The notes beneath the pieces are model-generated. The model was given only the letters and a program-made list of their open reading frames with translations. It had not been told where the DNA came from and did no database searches. The translations under genes were made by a program, and so were the position numbers. A stretch of 64,000 nt of DNA, taken from NCBI RefSeq assembly GCF_000374345.1, contig NZ_KB893977.1, positions 1-64,000 of the forward strand, given 5' to 3'. Shown one piece after another: positions 19,892 through 28,609 of this stretch (positions are counted from its first letter, which is position 1; each line of letters opens with the position of its first letter). This stretch comes from Heyndrickxia acidiproducens DSM 23148. Its GTDB lineage: Bacteria; Bacillota; Bacilli; Bacillales; Bacillaceae_C.

Positions 19892-20497
19892 ATGGATCTG
19901 CGTTACCCAAACGGCAAGGTATACAAAGAATCAAATGCCGAAAATAAACAAATCAAAGCGAAGAACTTTTCGTACAGCAACCGGGGAATGACTTTAGAAG
20001 ATGACATCAACGAAACTAACCAGTATTATTTACATGAAGGGATTGCCGTTATTCATAAAAAGCCTACCCCGATTCAAATTGTGCAAGTCGATTACCAATC
20101 CAGAAGCACTGCTGTCATAAAAGAAGCTTATTTTAAACAGCCGTCAACTACCGATTATAATGGGGTTTGCAGGGGAAAATACATTGATTTTGAAGCGAAA
20201 GAAACGCAAAATAAAACCTCTTTCCCGCTTCATAACTTTCACAAGCATCAAATTGCGCACATGAAACAGGTCGCAGAACAACACGGCATCTGTTTTGTGA
20301 TCCTGCGTTTTGCGAAAAGTGAGGAAATTTTTTTATTGGAATGCCAACATTTATTTTATTATTGGGATAGAATGCTTTCCGGAGGGAGAAAATCAATAAA
20401 AAAAGAGGAAATTGAAGCGGTTGCGCACCCGATCCCGATTGGCTACCAGCCGCGGATCGATTATCTCGCCATCTTAAAAAAAATTTATTCATTTTAG
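19892..20497 (+). CDS. recU: Holliday junction resolvase RecU
   Basis: Cuts four-way DNA junctions in recombination and chromosome segregation. The 201-residue protein (B. subtilis 206) shows the nuclease core: [21 protein letters not shown] near residue 84-105 with the D and ExK metal-binding residues, and the [10 protein letters not shown] segment after it. The N-terminal [11 protein letters not shown] motif near 33 is also typical. The start follows GAGGTGAGGG. It is immediately upstream of ponA as in many Firmicutes. Confidence 0.96.
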   Translation: MDLRYPNGKVYKESNAENKQIKAKNFSYSNRGMTLEDDINETNQYYLHEGIAVIHKKPTPIQIVQVDYQSRSTAVIKEAYFKQPSTTDYNGVCRGKYIDFEAKETQNKTSFPLHNFHKHQIAHMKQVAEQHGICFVILRFAKSEEIFLLECQHLFYYWDRMLSGGRKSIKKEEIEAVAHPIPIGYQPRIDYLAILKKIYSF

Positions 20498-20501
20498 ATG
20501 G

Positions 20502-20529
20502 TTGATTTCGTGTATGCATGCAGTATGAT
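20502..20529 (+). promoter_or_regulatory. Promoter for ponA in the recU-ponA gap
   Basis: TTGATT (20502-20507) and TATGAT (20524-20529) with a 16-base spacer. No terminator was seen after recU, so ponA probably has both read-through and its own start. Two small hairpins (20569-20583 and 20584-20606) lie in the leader. Confidence 0.6.
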
Positions 20530-20628
20530 AAAAGGGCATATGATTCCTAAGTCTTTCCCTTTTCGAGTATTGCGATTCGCAATCTAAATCTTTTCATATG
20601 ATTTAGAAGAAAGGAATGCTTAAAAGAC

Positions 20629-23376
20629 ATGGCAGAAAAATATCAGACCCGCGAAGAACGCCGAAAACAAATGCAGGCAAATAAAAATAAAAAACAAAAA
20701 AATAAAAAACCGAAAAGTAAGTTTGTTACCTTTCTGAAACGTTTGATTCTCGTCTGTTTCCTATTAGGGCTTGCCGGGCTCATTGCCGGTATCAGCACTT
20801 TTGCTTATTATGCCAGCAATGCCCCGAAATTATCAAAAAAACAACTATCAGATCCGATTCCTTCCGTCATTAAAGACAGCAGCAATCATACGGTTACGAC
20901 ACTAGGCACACAAAACCGGGAATACATTGACTATGAGCAGCTGCCGGGCCGCGTGGAAGATGCGGTTCTGTCTACGGAAGATGCAAGATTTTATAAACAC
21001 TTCGGGATTGATCCGATCCGCCTTGGCGGTGCCGTTATTGCCAACTTCACACGCGGTTTCGGATCGGAAGGCGCCAGCACCTTGACACAACAGGTTGTAA
21101 AAATGGCAACTTCGAATGATGTGAAAACGTTGAAACGTAAGGCCCAGGAAGCATGGCTTGCAGTCCAGCTTGAAAGGAAATATACAAAGCACGAAATTCT
21201 CGAAATGTATGTCAATAAAGTCTATATGTCAGATGGCATTTTCGGTTTTGAAACAGCAGCTGAACATTATTATGGCAAAAGCTTAAGCAAATTATCACTG
21301 CCTGAAATTGCCATGATTGCCGGTATGCCGCAAAGCCCGAATAATTACAATCCTTATGACCATCCGGATCTCGCCGAAAAAAGAAGAAACATTGTACTGT
21401 CTTTGATGTACCAGAACAACAAAATTACAAAAGCGGAAATGCAAAAAGCCAAAGCCGTGCCAATTTCAGAGGGGCTCGTGAAGCAAAAAGACAGAAATTC
21501 TTCTGCCAATAAATATACGGCGTTTGTTAATGAAGTGATTGATGAAGTCCAGGATCTTGGGGACTACAATGTCTACTCAGATGGGTTGACAATTTATACG
21601 ACCCTTGATACAAGAGCACAAAAGTACACAGAGAAGATATTAAATTCAAATTCTGTTGTTTCCTATCCGGACAAACAATTTCAGGCCGGGATTGCACTGA
21701 TTGATACCAAAACCGGTGAAATCCGCGCGCTCGGCGGCGGGCGCAACATGAAAGTACAGCGTGGTTTCAATTATGCTGTTGATACAAAGCGCTCACCTGG
21801 TTCTACGATTAAACCGATCATAGATTACGGCCCGGCGATTGAATATTTAAAGTGGTCGACTGCCCATAAGCTCAATGATGTCAAAACAACTTACAGTAAT
21901 GGCACGGAAATCAATAACTGGGATAATAAGTATCTCGGCGCGATGACCATGAGAACTGCCCTTTATAAATCAAGAAATATCCCGGCATTGGAAGCCTATA
22001 AAACTGTAGGCGGTACAAATGCTGTCAAATTCTCCAAAAAACTCGGCTTTAACTTTGGGGACGACGGACTCAAAGAATCCGCGTCAATTGGCGGCGGGCT
22101 GCAGGTATCCCCGGTGCAAATGGCAGCAGCCTATGCCGCATTTGGCAATCAAGGCATTTATAACAAGCCGCATACAATCAAAAAAATTGTCCTGCGCGAT
22201 GGTGTAACGGAAATCAAGCCGCATTACGAATCAAAAATTGCGATGAGCGACTATACCGCTTATATGATTACCGATATGCTGAAAGATGTGCTGACAAAAG
22301 GAACCGGTACTTCTGCGAATGTCCCGGGGCTCATTGAAGCCGGAAAAACAGGGACCACGAATTTCAGCGATGAAGACCTTACGAAATACGGCATCTTGAG
22401 TTCTTCCGTCCCGGATGCATGGTTTACCGGGTATACAACGAGATACTCGTTATCGGTTTGGACCGGATATGAGAGCAAAGACGGCAAAAAATACGGGATT
22501 ACAAGGCCTTATCAGACGATCGCCCAGCAGATCTACAGGCACTTAATGAGCTATATTTCCGAGGATAAAACGACTTCGGACTTCACGATGCCAAAAAGTG
22601 TCGTGCGGCTTCCATCCGGGTCCGGTGCTTACGAACTCTTTATCCGCGGGCATCAGGACACAGCCATTGCCAATACGAGCAAACTGGCTGCGCCGACAAA
22701 TGCAAGTGCGGTTTATGATGAAGCCAGCAAAAAAATTAATTTGACATGGAAATATACTGAATCCGGTGCGACTTACAACATTACCGGATCTGTGGACGGG
22801 ACAGGAAAATCTTACGGGACGACAACCGGAAAATCATTAAGCATTTCCAACCCGGTTGCAGGTGCTACCTATACGTTTAACATCACAGCCACCCTAAACG
22901 GGATGACAAGTAAAGCAGCCACGGCAAAAGTGACGATTCCGGGCGGTGATGATGATGCATCGACGGATAAACAAACCAACAGCGACGATGAGGATCATTC
23001 AGACGATCAGAACGCTAATGACAGCAGCACAGATCAAAATGCCGGCAATCAAAACGGCAATGCTGATTCTAACAATAGCAATTCATCCGGAAATGACACA
23101 AACGGCAGCGGTTCGAACGGCAACAACAGTTCCAATAACGGCAATAGTCCAAATCAAAACAGCGGTTCTGATGACAACAATTCTAACGACGACAGTTCCA
23201 ATCATAACAATTCCGGGGACAATCATTCTAACGGCAACGATGTAGAAGACGATTCCGGTGGTTCTAATGATAGTTCCACAACGAATGGTTCCGGCGAGAA
23301 AAAGACCGACAGCGGTACGAAAGACAACCAGGACAAAGAATCTGGCAAACCGGCGGACAATCGTAACGAAGAATAA
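20629..23376 (+). CDS. ponA: Class A penicillin-binding protein 1
   Basis: Builds peptidoglycan at the outer membrane face. The 915-residue protein has a basic cytoplasmic start, one membrane helix (residues ~36-60), a GT51 glycosyltransferase (STEDARFYKHFG, catalytic Glu117; ASTLTQQVVK) and a transpeptidase with SPGSTIKP (Ser392), SRN (448-450) and KTGT (573-576). A fibronectin-III-like domain (~685-770) follows. The last ~145 residues are Asp/Asn/Ser/Gly-rich low complexity. AAAGGA is 13 bases from the ATG, a long spacing, but the N-terminus matches the family. GpsB is its known partner in B. subtilis. Confidence 0.97.
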   Translation: MAEKYQTREERRKQMQANKNKKQKNKKPKSKFVTFLKRLILVCFLLGLAGLIAGISTFAYYASNAPKLSKKQLSDPIPSVIKDSSNHTVTTLGTQNREYIDYEQLPGRVEDAVLSTEDARFYKHFGIDPIRLGGAVIANFTRGFGSEGASTLTQQVVKMATSNDVKTLKRKAQEAWLAVQLERKYTKHEILEMYVNKVYMSDGIFGFETAAEHYYGKSLSKLSLPEIAMIAGMPQSPNNYNPYDHPDLAEKRRNIVLSLMYQNNKITKAEMQKAKAVPISEGLVKQKDRNSSANKYTAFVNEVIDEVQDLGDYNVYSDGLTIYTTLDTRAQKYTEKILNSNSVVSYPDKQFQAGIALIDTKTGEIRALGGGRNMKVQRGFNYAVDTKRSPGSTIKPIIDYGPAIEYLKWSTAHKLNDVKTTYSNGTEINNWDNKYLGAMTMRTALYKSRNIPALEAYKTVGGTNAVKFSKKLGFNFGDDGLKESASIGGGLQVSPVQMAAAYAAFGNQGIYNKPHTIKKIVLRDGVTEIKPHYESKIAMSDYTAYMITDMLKDVLTKGTGTSANVPGLIEAGKTGTTNFSDEDLTKYGILSSSVPDAWFTGYTTRYSLSVWTGYESKDGKKYGITRPYQTIAQQIYRHLMSYISEDKTTSDFTMPKSVVRLPSGSGAYELFIRGHQDTAIANTSKLAAPTNASAVYDEASKKINLTWKYTESGATYNITGSVDGTGKSYGTTTGKSLSISNPVAGATYTFNITATLNGMTSKAATAKVTIPGGDDDASTDKQTNSDDEDHSDDQNANDSSTDQNAGNQNGNADSNNSNSSGNDTNGSGSNGNNSSNNGNSPNQNSGSDDNNSNDDSSNHNNSGDNHSNGNDVEDDSGGSNDSSTTNGSGEKKTDSGTKDNQDKESGKPADNRNEE

Positions 23377-23443
23377 AGTGAAAACAGTAAAATCATAAAC
23401 AGCAGCATGCATCGAAACAGGCAAAATCAACAGGCACTTCACG

Positions 23444-23487
23444 AAAAAAAGCATACCGGGCAAGTTTCCGCCCGGTATGCTTTTTTT
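23444..23487. terminator. Bidirectional terminator between ponA and nth
   Basis: An 18-base stem (23444-23461 with 23470-23487), GC-rich core GCATACCGGGC, flanked by A and T runs, between convergent ponA and nth. Confidence 0.92.
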
Positions 23488-23530
23488 CATTTGTATTATG
23501 CTTCTAAACAGTTCTGATTGTTTCCCTGTT

Positions 23531-24226
23531 CTATCCAAGCCCTTTTGCCCCGGCATGGTGATTTCCATTTTCAGCCGCTGCCCTTTTCTTCATCCGTTTT
23601 TTCCCTTCGCGGCATAAGTCTAAAAACGGGCAGATTCCGCACTGCGGATTTTGCGCTTTGCAATGGTAACGGCCGAAGAAGATCATCCGGTGGTGTGTGC
23701 GGGACCATTCTTCTTTCGGCACTTTTTTCATCAATGTTTTTTCGACTTCCAGGACACTATCCTTGTATCGGCAAAAACCGAGCCGCTTGCTGACCCTCTC
23801 CACATGGGTATCGACCGCAATAGCCGGAATTCCGAATGCAACAGACCTGACCACATTTGCAGTTTTTCTTCCCACGCCCGGCAATTTGATTAATTCATCC
23901 AGATCACGCGGAACCTGCCTGTCGTAAACATCAATCAGCATCCGGCAAAGTTTTTGGATATTTTTCGCTTTGTTCCGGTACAGGCCGATAGAGCGTATGT
24001 CCTGCTGCAGCTCCTCCAAAGGGACGGCAAGATAGTCATCCGGTGTTTTGTATTTTTGAAACAGATTTTTTGTCACTTTGTTGACAAGGGCATCGGTGCA
24101 TTGCGCAGAAAGAGAAACAGCAATCACAAGTTCAAAAGGATTGGAGTGGTTTAATTCACAATGGGCATCAGGAAACATGTTACCCATTTCATCCAGGCAA
24201 AAGCGGATTTGTTGTTTTGTCAGCAT
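23531..24226 (-). CDS. nth: Endonuclease III
   Basis: A DNA glycosylase/AP lyase that removes oxidised pyrimidines. The 231-residue protein has the helix-hairpin-helix LPGVGRKTANVV near residue 115 with catalytic Lys, the catalytic Asp in VDTHVERV, and the iron-sulfur ligands in HCKAQNPQCGICPFLDLC (C-X6-C-X2-C-X5-C) near 190. The C-terminus is slightly longer and Lys-rich compared with B. subtilis. AGGAG precedes the ATG. It is downstream of dnaD. ypoC, which sits between nth and ponA in B. subtilis, was not found. Confidence 0.96.
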   Translation of the reverse strand: MLTKQQIRFCLDEMGNMFPDAHCELNHSNPFELVIAVSLSAQCTDALVNKVTKNLFQKYKTPDDYLAVPLEELQQDIRSIGLYRNKAKNIQKLCRMLIDVYDRQVPRDLDELIKLPGVGRKTANVVRSVAFGIPAIAVDTHVERVSKRLGFCRYKDSVLEVEKTLMKKVPKEEWSRTHHRMIFFGRYHCKAQNPQCGICPFLDLCREGKKRMKKRAAAENGNHHAGAKGLG

Positions 24227-24325
24227 ATCGATAACTCCTATTAAAATTCCACAAGTTTACATAACATAGATTATTATCTCCTGAACGCGTGCTTTCACTT
24301 ATTGATTGTCCAGCCGCGGCTTTTT

Positions 24326-25021
24326 CTATTTTTCGAGCCAGTTGTAAAAAGGAATGGGATTTGGATTGGTTTGTTTATTGGTTTTTGGGTTTGATGGTTT
24401 GCGGAAATGACGGCTGTATTCGCGCGCTTCCTCGACAGTTTGGACCCGGTTCTTTTTCCACTCAAAAAGGATGCGGTCTATGTAGCGGAAATTGAGCTTC
24501 CCGGAGATAACAGCTTCACGCAAGGCAGCCTTAATCAGTTCCGGGGATTGCTGGTCCTGATCAATCCACATCGCCAGCGTTTCGCATTCCAGCGGTGACA
24601 GCGGCCTGCCAAATTCCTGCTCAAACGTTGTATATATATCGGTTTCCTCATTTAAACTTTTTTCAAGTTCATCCTGCTTTTTCCCGTATATCCAGTCATC
24701 CACTAATTTTTCCCATAAAGGCTTAATCGAATACTTCTCATAAAGAATATCGCCTTCCCCCGAGCCTTCCTCTATGGATAAAAACTGATTCTGAATCAGG
24801 CGCCGCAAGATGGATACACATCTGCTTTCAGGAATTGTCATCCGGTTGGCAAGGTCTTCCGGCGTCGGAAACAGATTCCCTTCCTTACAAAAAGAATACA
24901 CTTGCAATAAAAGCACCAGTTCTGTTTCGTCCAAACCCAGCTGCTTATATTTTTTCAATAATTGCTGCGGGATTGATACTTCCCCTTCTTCAAACCATTC
25001 CAGTAACATTTCTTTATCCAT
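24326..25021 (-). CDS. dnaD: Primosomal replication protein DnaD
   Basis: Helps load the replicative helicase at oriC and restart sites. The 231-residue protein (B. subtilis 232) has the N-terminal winged-helix oligomerisation domain (LGLDETELVLLLQVYSF, residues ~28-45) and the C-terminal DnaB-like domain ending in the YIDRILFEWKKNRV motif near 195-208. The frame is open to 25153, but GAGGTG six bases before the ATG at 25021 gives the family start MDKEMLLEWFEEG. It lies between asnS and nth. Confidence 0.95.
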   Translation of the reverse strand: MDKEMLLEWFEEGEVSIPQQLLKKYKQLGLDETELVLLLQVYSFCKEGNLFPTPEDLANRMTIPESRCVSILRRLIQNQFLSIEEGSGEGDILYEKYSIKPLWEKLVDDWIYGKKQDELEKSLNEETDIYTTFEQEFGRPLSPLECETLAMWIDQDQQSPELIKAALREAVISGKLNFRYIDRILFEWKKNRVQTVEEAREYSRHFRKPSNPKTNKQTNPNPIPFYNWLEK

Positions 25022-25110
25022 TTCGGACACCTCACGTATAAAGTATAGCATGTTTGAAAGCCGGATAGGAATGAAAATCCTTACCGGTTCTCCCCAGCCA
25101 GTATAAATCC

Positions 25111-25150
25111 AAAAAACGATTACGCAGGCAGCCATGCGTAATCGTTTTTT
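25111..25150. terminator. asnS terminator
   Basis: A perfect 16-base stem (25111-25126 with 25135-25150) with T6 on both strands, six bases after the asnS stop. Confidence 0.93.
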
Positions 25151-25156
25151 CAAGGT

Positions 25157-26449
25157 TTAGGGGTATATGCGGTTCAATAAACGCGGGAACGGTATTGTTT
25201 CACGGACATGTTCGACACCGGCAATCCATGCCACTGTGCGTTCCAGGCCGAGCCCGAATCCGGCGTGCGGTACTGAACCATATTTTCTTAAATCAAGATA
25301 CCATTTATACGCGTCTTCAGACAGATTGAAATCTTTTATCCGCTCAAGCATTAAGCCGTAATCATGGATCCGCTCGCTGCCGCCGATAATTTCGCCATAG
25401 CCTTCAGGAGCAATTAAATCCGCGCACAATACGACTTCAGGCCTGTCCGGATGCGGCTGCATATAAAACGGTTTAATGGCAGCCGGATAATTCGTAATGA
25501 AGACCGGCATGTCAAAACTTTCAGCAATGGCCGTTTCATGCGGCGCGCCGAAGTCTTCTCCCCACTGGATATCATGAAAGCCTTTATCATGAAGCAAAGT
25601 GATAGCATCATCGTAACTAATCCGCGGAAATGGTGCTTTTACTTTTTCCAATTTCGTTGTATCACGGTCTAATCGTTGCAAATCCAATTTACAGTTTTTT
25701 AATACCGATTGGACAATTTGGGAAACATATTGTTCCTGTACCTGTAGGCTGTCTTCATGCTCGTAAAAAGCCATTTCCGGTTCGATCATCCAAAATTCGA
25801 TTAAATGGCGGCGCGTTTTCGATTTTTCAGCCCGGAAAGTCGGACCAAAAGAGAATACTTTCCCAAAAGCCATTGCAGCTGCTTCCATGTACAGCTGCCC
25901 GCTTTGCGAGAGATAAGCATCTTCATCGAAATATTTTGTATGGAACAGCTCTGTTGTCCCTTCTGGTGCGCTGCCTGTTAAAATCGGCGGGTCAATTTTC
26001 GTAAAGCCATGCTCATTGAAAAATTCATAAGTAGACCGGATGATTTCGTTCCGGATCTTCATGACGGCATGCTGGCGGCTTGAACGGAGCCATAAATGCC
26101 TGTGGTCCATTAAAAATTCGGTTCCGTGTTCTTTCGGCGTAATCGGGTAGTCAACAGACTCATGGATAACCTCGATCCCTGAGACCTGCAATTCATAACC
26201 GAACGGGGAACGTTCATCTTCCCGGACTGTACCGGTCACGTAGAATGATGTTTCCTGGCTTAGTGACTTGGCTGTTTTAAAAATGTCTTCGTCCACTTCG
26301 TTTTTTACCACGACACCCTGGATAAAGCCTGTCCCGTCACGAAGCTGCAAAAATGCAATTTTTCCGCTTGAACGTTTATGATTCAACCAGACACCGATGG
26401 TCACTTCCTCACCTATATGCTGGCGAACTTCTGCGATTGTTATTTTCAC
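25157..26449 (-). CDS. asnS: Asparaginyl-tRNA synthetase
   Basis: Charges tRNA-Asn. The 430-residue class IIb enzyme has an N-terminal OB-fold anticodon domain ([21 protein letters not shown]) and a catalytic core with motif 2 ([20 protein letters not shown]) and motif 3 ([12 protein letters not shown]). The frame opens further to 26509, but the GTG at 26449 follows GGAGGG and restores the exact family length. It is downstream of aspB, an enzyme that makes aspartate, the precursor of its amino acid. No T-box leader was seen. Confidence 0.97.
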   Translation of the reverse strand: MKITIAEVRQHIGEEVTIGVWLNHKRSSGKIAFLQLRDGTGFIQGVVVKNEVDEDIFKTAKSLSQETSFYVTGTVREDERSPFGYELQVSGIEVIHESVDYPITPKEHGTEFLMDHRHLWLRSSRQHAVMKIRNEIIRSTYEFFNEHGFTKIDPPILTGSAPEGTTELFHTKYFDEDAYLSQSGQLYMEAAAMAFGKVFSFGPTFRAEKSKTRRHLIEFWMIEPEMAFYEHEDSLQVQEQYVSQIVQSVLKNCKLDLQRLDRDTTKLEKVKAPFPRISYDDAITLLHDKGFHDIQWGEDFGAPHETAIAESFDMPVFITNYPAAIKPFYMQPHPDRPEVVLCADLIAPEGYGEIIGGSERIHDYGLMLERIKDFNLSEDAYKWYLDLRKYGSVPHAGFGLGLERTVAWIAGVEHVRETIPFPRLLNRIYP

Positions 26450-26566
26450 ATGATTTCCCTCCAAAAACTTCCAGCAACTCTTTCCGGCTGTTTTAGCAAT
26501 ATGTACCAACCTTTATTATACTAAACCAGCAGACAAAAATAAAATCAGGCGGAAAAAGCCGGGGGA

Positions 26567-27751
26567 TTACTTTTTATGCGCTGCGATAAATTGATCAATC
26601 CTGTTCAGCGCCTTTTTCAATAAGTCGAGTGAAGTTGCATAGGAAAGGCGGATGCAGTCTTCAAAGCCAAAACCGGACCCCGGCACAACCGCTACCTTTG
26701 CTTCTTCCAGCAGGGCAGCCACAAATTCATCAACCGTTTCGAAACCCGTCAATTTTGCGGCTTCTTTCACATTTGGAAACAGATAAAAGGCGCCCTGCGG
26801 TTTCAAACAGGTTACCCCATCGATTGCATTCAGCTGTTCGAAAACTGCGTCTAAACGTTCTTCAAAAGCCTGGCGCATTTTTTCAACCGGTGCCTGATCC
26901 CCATTGTAGGCAGCCAACGCCGCAAACTGGGAAGTGGTAGACGGGTTGGATGTGGAATGGCTGGCAAGACTTGTCATCGCTTTGATGATTTCTGCATTTC
27001 CGGCAGCATAACCGATCCGCCATCCCGTCATGGAATGCGATTTTGAAACACCATTTATGATGATGGTCTGCGCCTTTAACTCAGGTGAAAGTTCAGCGAT
27101 AGACACATGCTTGCTGCCGCCATAAATCAATTTTTCGTAAATTTCATCCGAAACGATCAAAATATGGTGTGCCAGACAGACTTCACCGATTTTTTCAAGT
27201 TCTTCCCTTGTGTAAATCATGCCCGTCGGATTGCTCGGCGAATTTAAAATGAAAGCCTTAGTCCGGGGTGTAATGGCGTCTTCAAGCTGTTCAGGCGTGA
27301 TTTTGAACCGGTTGGCTTCTTTTCCTTCAACAAAAACCGGCTTCCCTTCCGCAAGTTTCACCTGCTCCGGATAGCTGACCCAATACGGGGCTGAAATAAT
27401 AACTTCATCGTCTTTATTCAGCAATACCTGGAACAGCGTATACAGCGCATGTTTTGCACCATTGGTAATGATGACTTCGTTTGTTTTATAAGTAAGCTGC
27501 TGGTCTCTCTGAAATTTGTCGATAACGGCCTGTTTCAGCGATACCATACCGCCTGCCGGTGTATATTTTGTTTGGCCGTCAAGCATCGAACGGTATGCAG
27601 CTTCAATGATCTCCTGCGGCGTGTTGAAATCAGGTTCACCCGCGCCAAGGCCGATCACATCAATGCCTTCTGCTTTCATTGCTTTTGCCTTTGCCGTAAT
27701 CGCCAATGTCGTTGATGGGGTTAAATTACTTACACGTCTTGCTAATTCCAT
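26567..27751 (-). CDS. aspB: Aspartate aminotransferase
   Basis: A PLP enzyme exchanging amino groups between glutamate/oxaloacetate and aspartate. The 394-residue protein (B. subtilis AspB 393) has the substrate-binding SPSNPTG loop, the YEKLIYGG segment and the PLP lysine in NGVSKSHSMTGWRIGY near residue 230. Class I, subfamily Ibeta. An ATG at 27775 is in frame, but GAGAGGTG precedes the ATG at 27751 at good spacing. It lies 20 bases after ypmB, probably in one transcript. Confidence 0.97.
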   Translation of the reverse strand: MELARRVSNLTPSTTLAITAKAKAMKAEGIDVIGLGAGEPDFNTPQEIIEAAYRSMLDGQTKYTPAGGMVSLKQAVIDKFQRDQQLTYKTNEVIITNGAKHALYTLFQVLLNKDDEVIISAPYWVSYPEQVKLAEGKPVFVEGKEANRFKITPEQLEDAITPRTKAFILNSPSNPTGMIYTREELEKIGEVCLAHHILIVSDEIYEKLIYGGSKHVSIAELSPELKAQTIIINGVSKSHSMTGWRIGYAAGNAEIIKAMTSLASHSTSNPSTTSQFAALAAYNGDQAPVEKMRQAFEERLDAVFEQLNAIDGVTCLKPQGAFYLFPNVKEAAKLTGFETVDEFVAALLEEAKVAVVPGSGFGFEDCIRLSYATSLDLLKKALNRIDQFIAAHKK

Positions 27752-27771
27752 ACCATTCACCTCTCCATAAT

Positions 27772-28233
27772 TCATTTATCCTGGGAATTATTTTTTACAA
27801 AAGGCACCTCATAATAGTTGAGGCTGCTGCCTTTTATATAGGCAACTTCCCAAATGGGAACTTGGCTGTCCATTCCTAAACGTGCAGAAAGGATTCTGTC
27901 CGGCTGCTTTTCGCTTTGAACCGTACGGACTGCCGTTTGTTTTGAAATGCCTGCGCTAAATTTCATGACAACAGGCCGGCGCGGATGCTTCTCAGGAATC
28001 CAGACTGCTTTCTTTACATTGTTCTTTCCTTTTCCGACAACAACATAGCAGGTGTTCTTTCCGTGGTACAGATAAAACTGGTCCACTGTGCGAATGCCTG
28101 CTTCCGATTTTGCAATCGTTTCTGCTTTTTTGTATGCATCGTTATACGGTTTCCGGGCTTCCATATAGGTCTGAAGGCCAAGACCGGCAATCACGATGAT
28201 GATAATACCAATGATGATCAGTATCTTTTTCAT
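27772..28233 (-). CDS. ypmB: YpmB-like membrane-anchored protein (DUF5590)
   Basis: A 153-residue protein with one N-terminal membrane helix (residues ~3-22) and an extracytoplasmic domain of about 125 residues containing GKNTCYVVVGKG and the SARLGMDSQVPIWEVAYI segment. It matches YpmB of B. subtilis by length and place directly before aspB. The function is unknown. The start has GAGGG seven bases upstream, and an in-frame stop precedes it, which fixes the start. Confidence 0.85.
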   Translation of the reverse strand: MKKILIIIGIIIIVIAGLGLQTYMEARKPYNDAYKKAETIAKSEAGIRTVDQFYLYHGKNTCYVVVGKGKNNVKKAVWIPEKHPRRPVVMKFSAGISKQTAVRTVQSEKQPDRILSARLGMDSQVPIWEVAYIKGSSLNYYEVPFVKNNSQDK

Positions 28234-28609
28234 TCATAACCCTCATTCACTTCAATCTTATGTACAGCAGAAAAGTAAATATTGCCCTCCTGCACTTTTT
28301 GCATCCAATACAGGGCCGGATATCAGACTCCGTGATGCCCATTTCGTTATGGCGCACTGGTCTTTGCACAAGCAAAAAATCAGGATGACGCTCCCGCTAA
28401 AAGCTCTTTCTATTCAGCTTTTTGGCACAGTCATGATAAACAAATATTGTTACTTATATCAAACAGCACGCGGGCTATAATATGATTACTGAATCATTAC
28501 TTCATCATTATAACAGTAAAAATGAATGAAAAAATGATGAATTGAATAAACCCCAAAATTTTTTCCAGTCCACCCTTTTAAAAGCGCTGCCTTCGCTGCA
28601 GCGTTATTT
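28234..28609 (-). other. 376-base leader region before ypmB, no gene
   Basis: No convincing gene is present. The ypmA gene found here in B. subtilis was not seen. The stretch holds the dinG terminator, an extended -10 promoter TGTTATAAT (minus strand, about 28509-28517), a hairpin AAAAGCT/AGCTTTT (about 28396-28424), a second hairpin (GCCCTG...CAGGAGGGC, about 28286-28318) and an AGGAGGG sequence followed by 16 open codons that end in an ATGA overlap with ypmB. Confidence 0.5.
28585..28603. terminator. dinG terminator
   Basis: CGCTGC (28585-28590) pairs with GCAGCG (28598-28603), with T-rich flanks on both sides, within 25 bases of the dinG stop. The stem is short. Confidence 0.6.

Noticed and set aside
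23083-23568. 161-codon minus-strand frame over the end of ponA
   Set aside because: It is the antisense of the Asn/Asp/Ser-rich ponA tail, giving an artificial Val/Ile/Arg-rich product, and runs through the ponA-nth terminator.
25157-27775. Possible T-box control of asnS or aspB
   Set aside because: No AGGGTGGNACCGCG-type T-box sequence or specifier stem was found upstream of asnS, aspB, hisC, tyrA or aroC.
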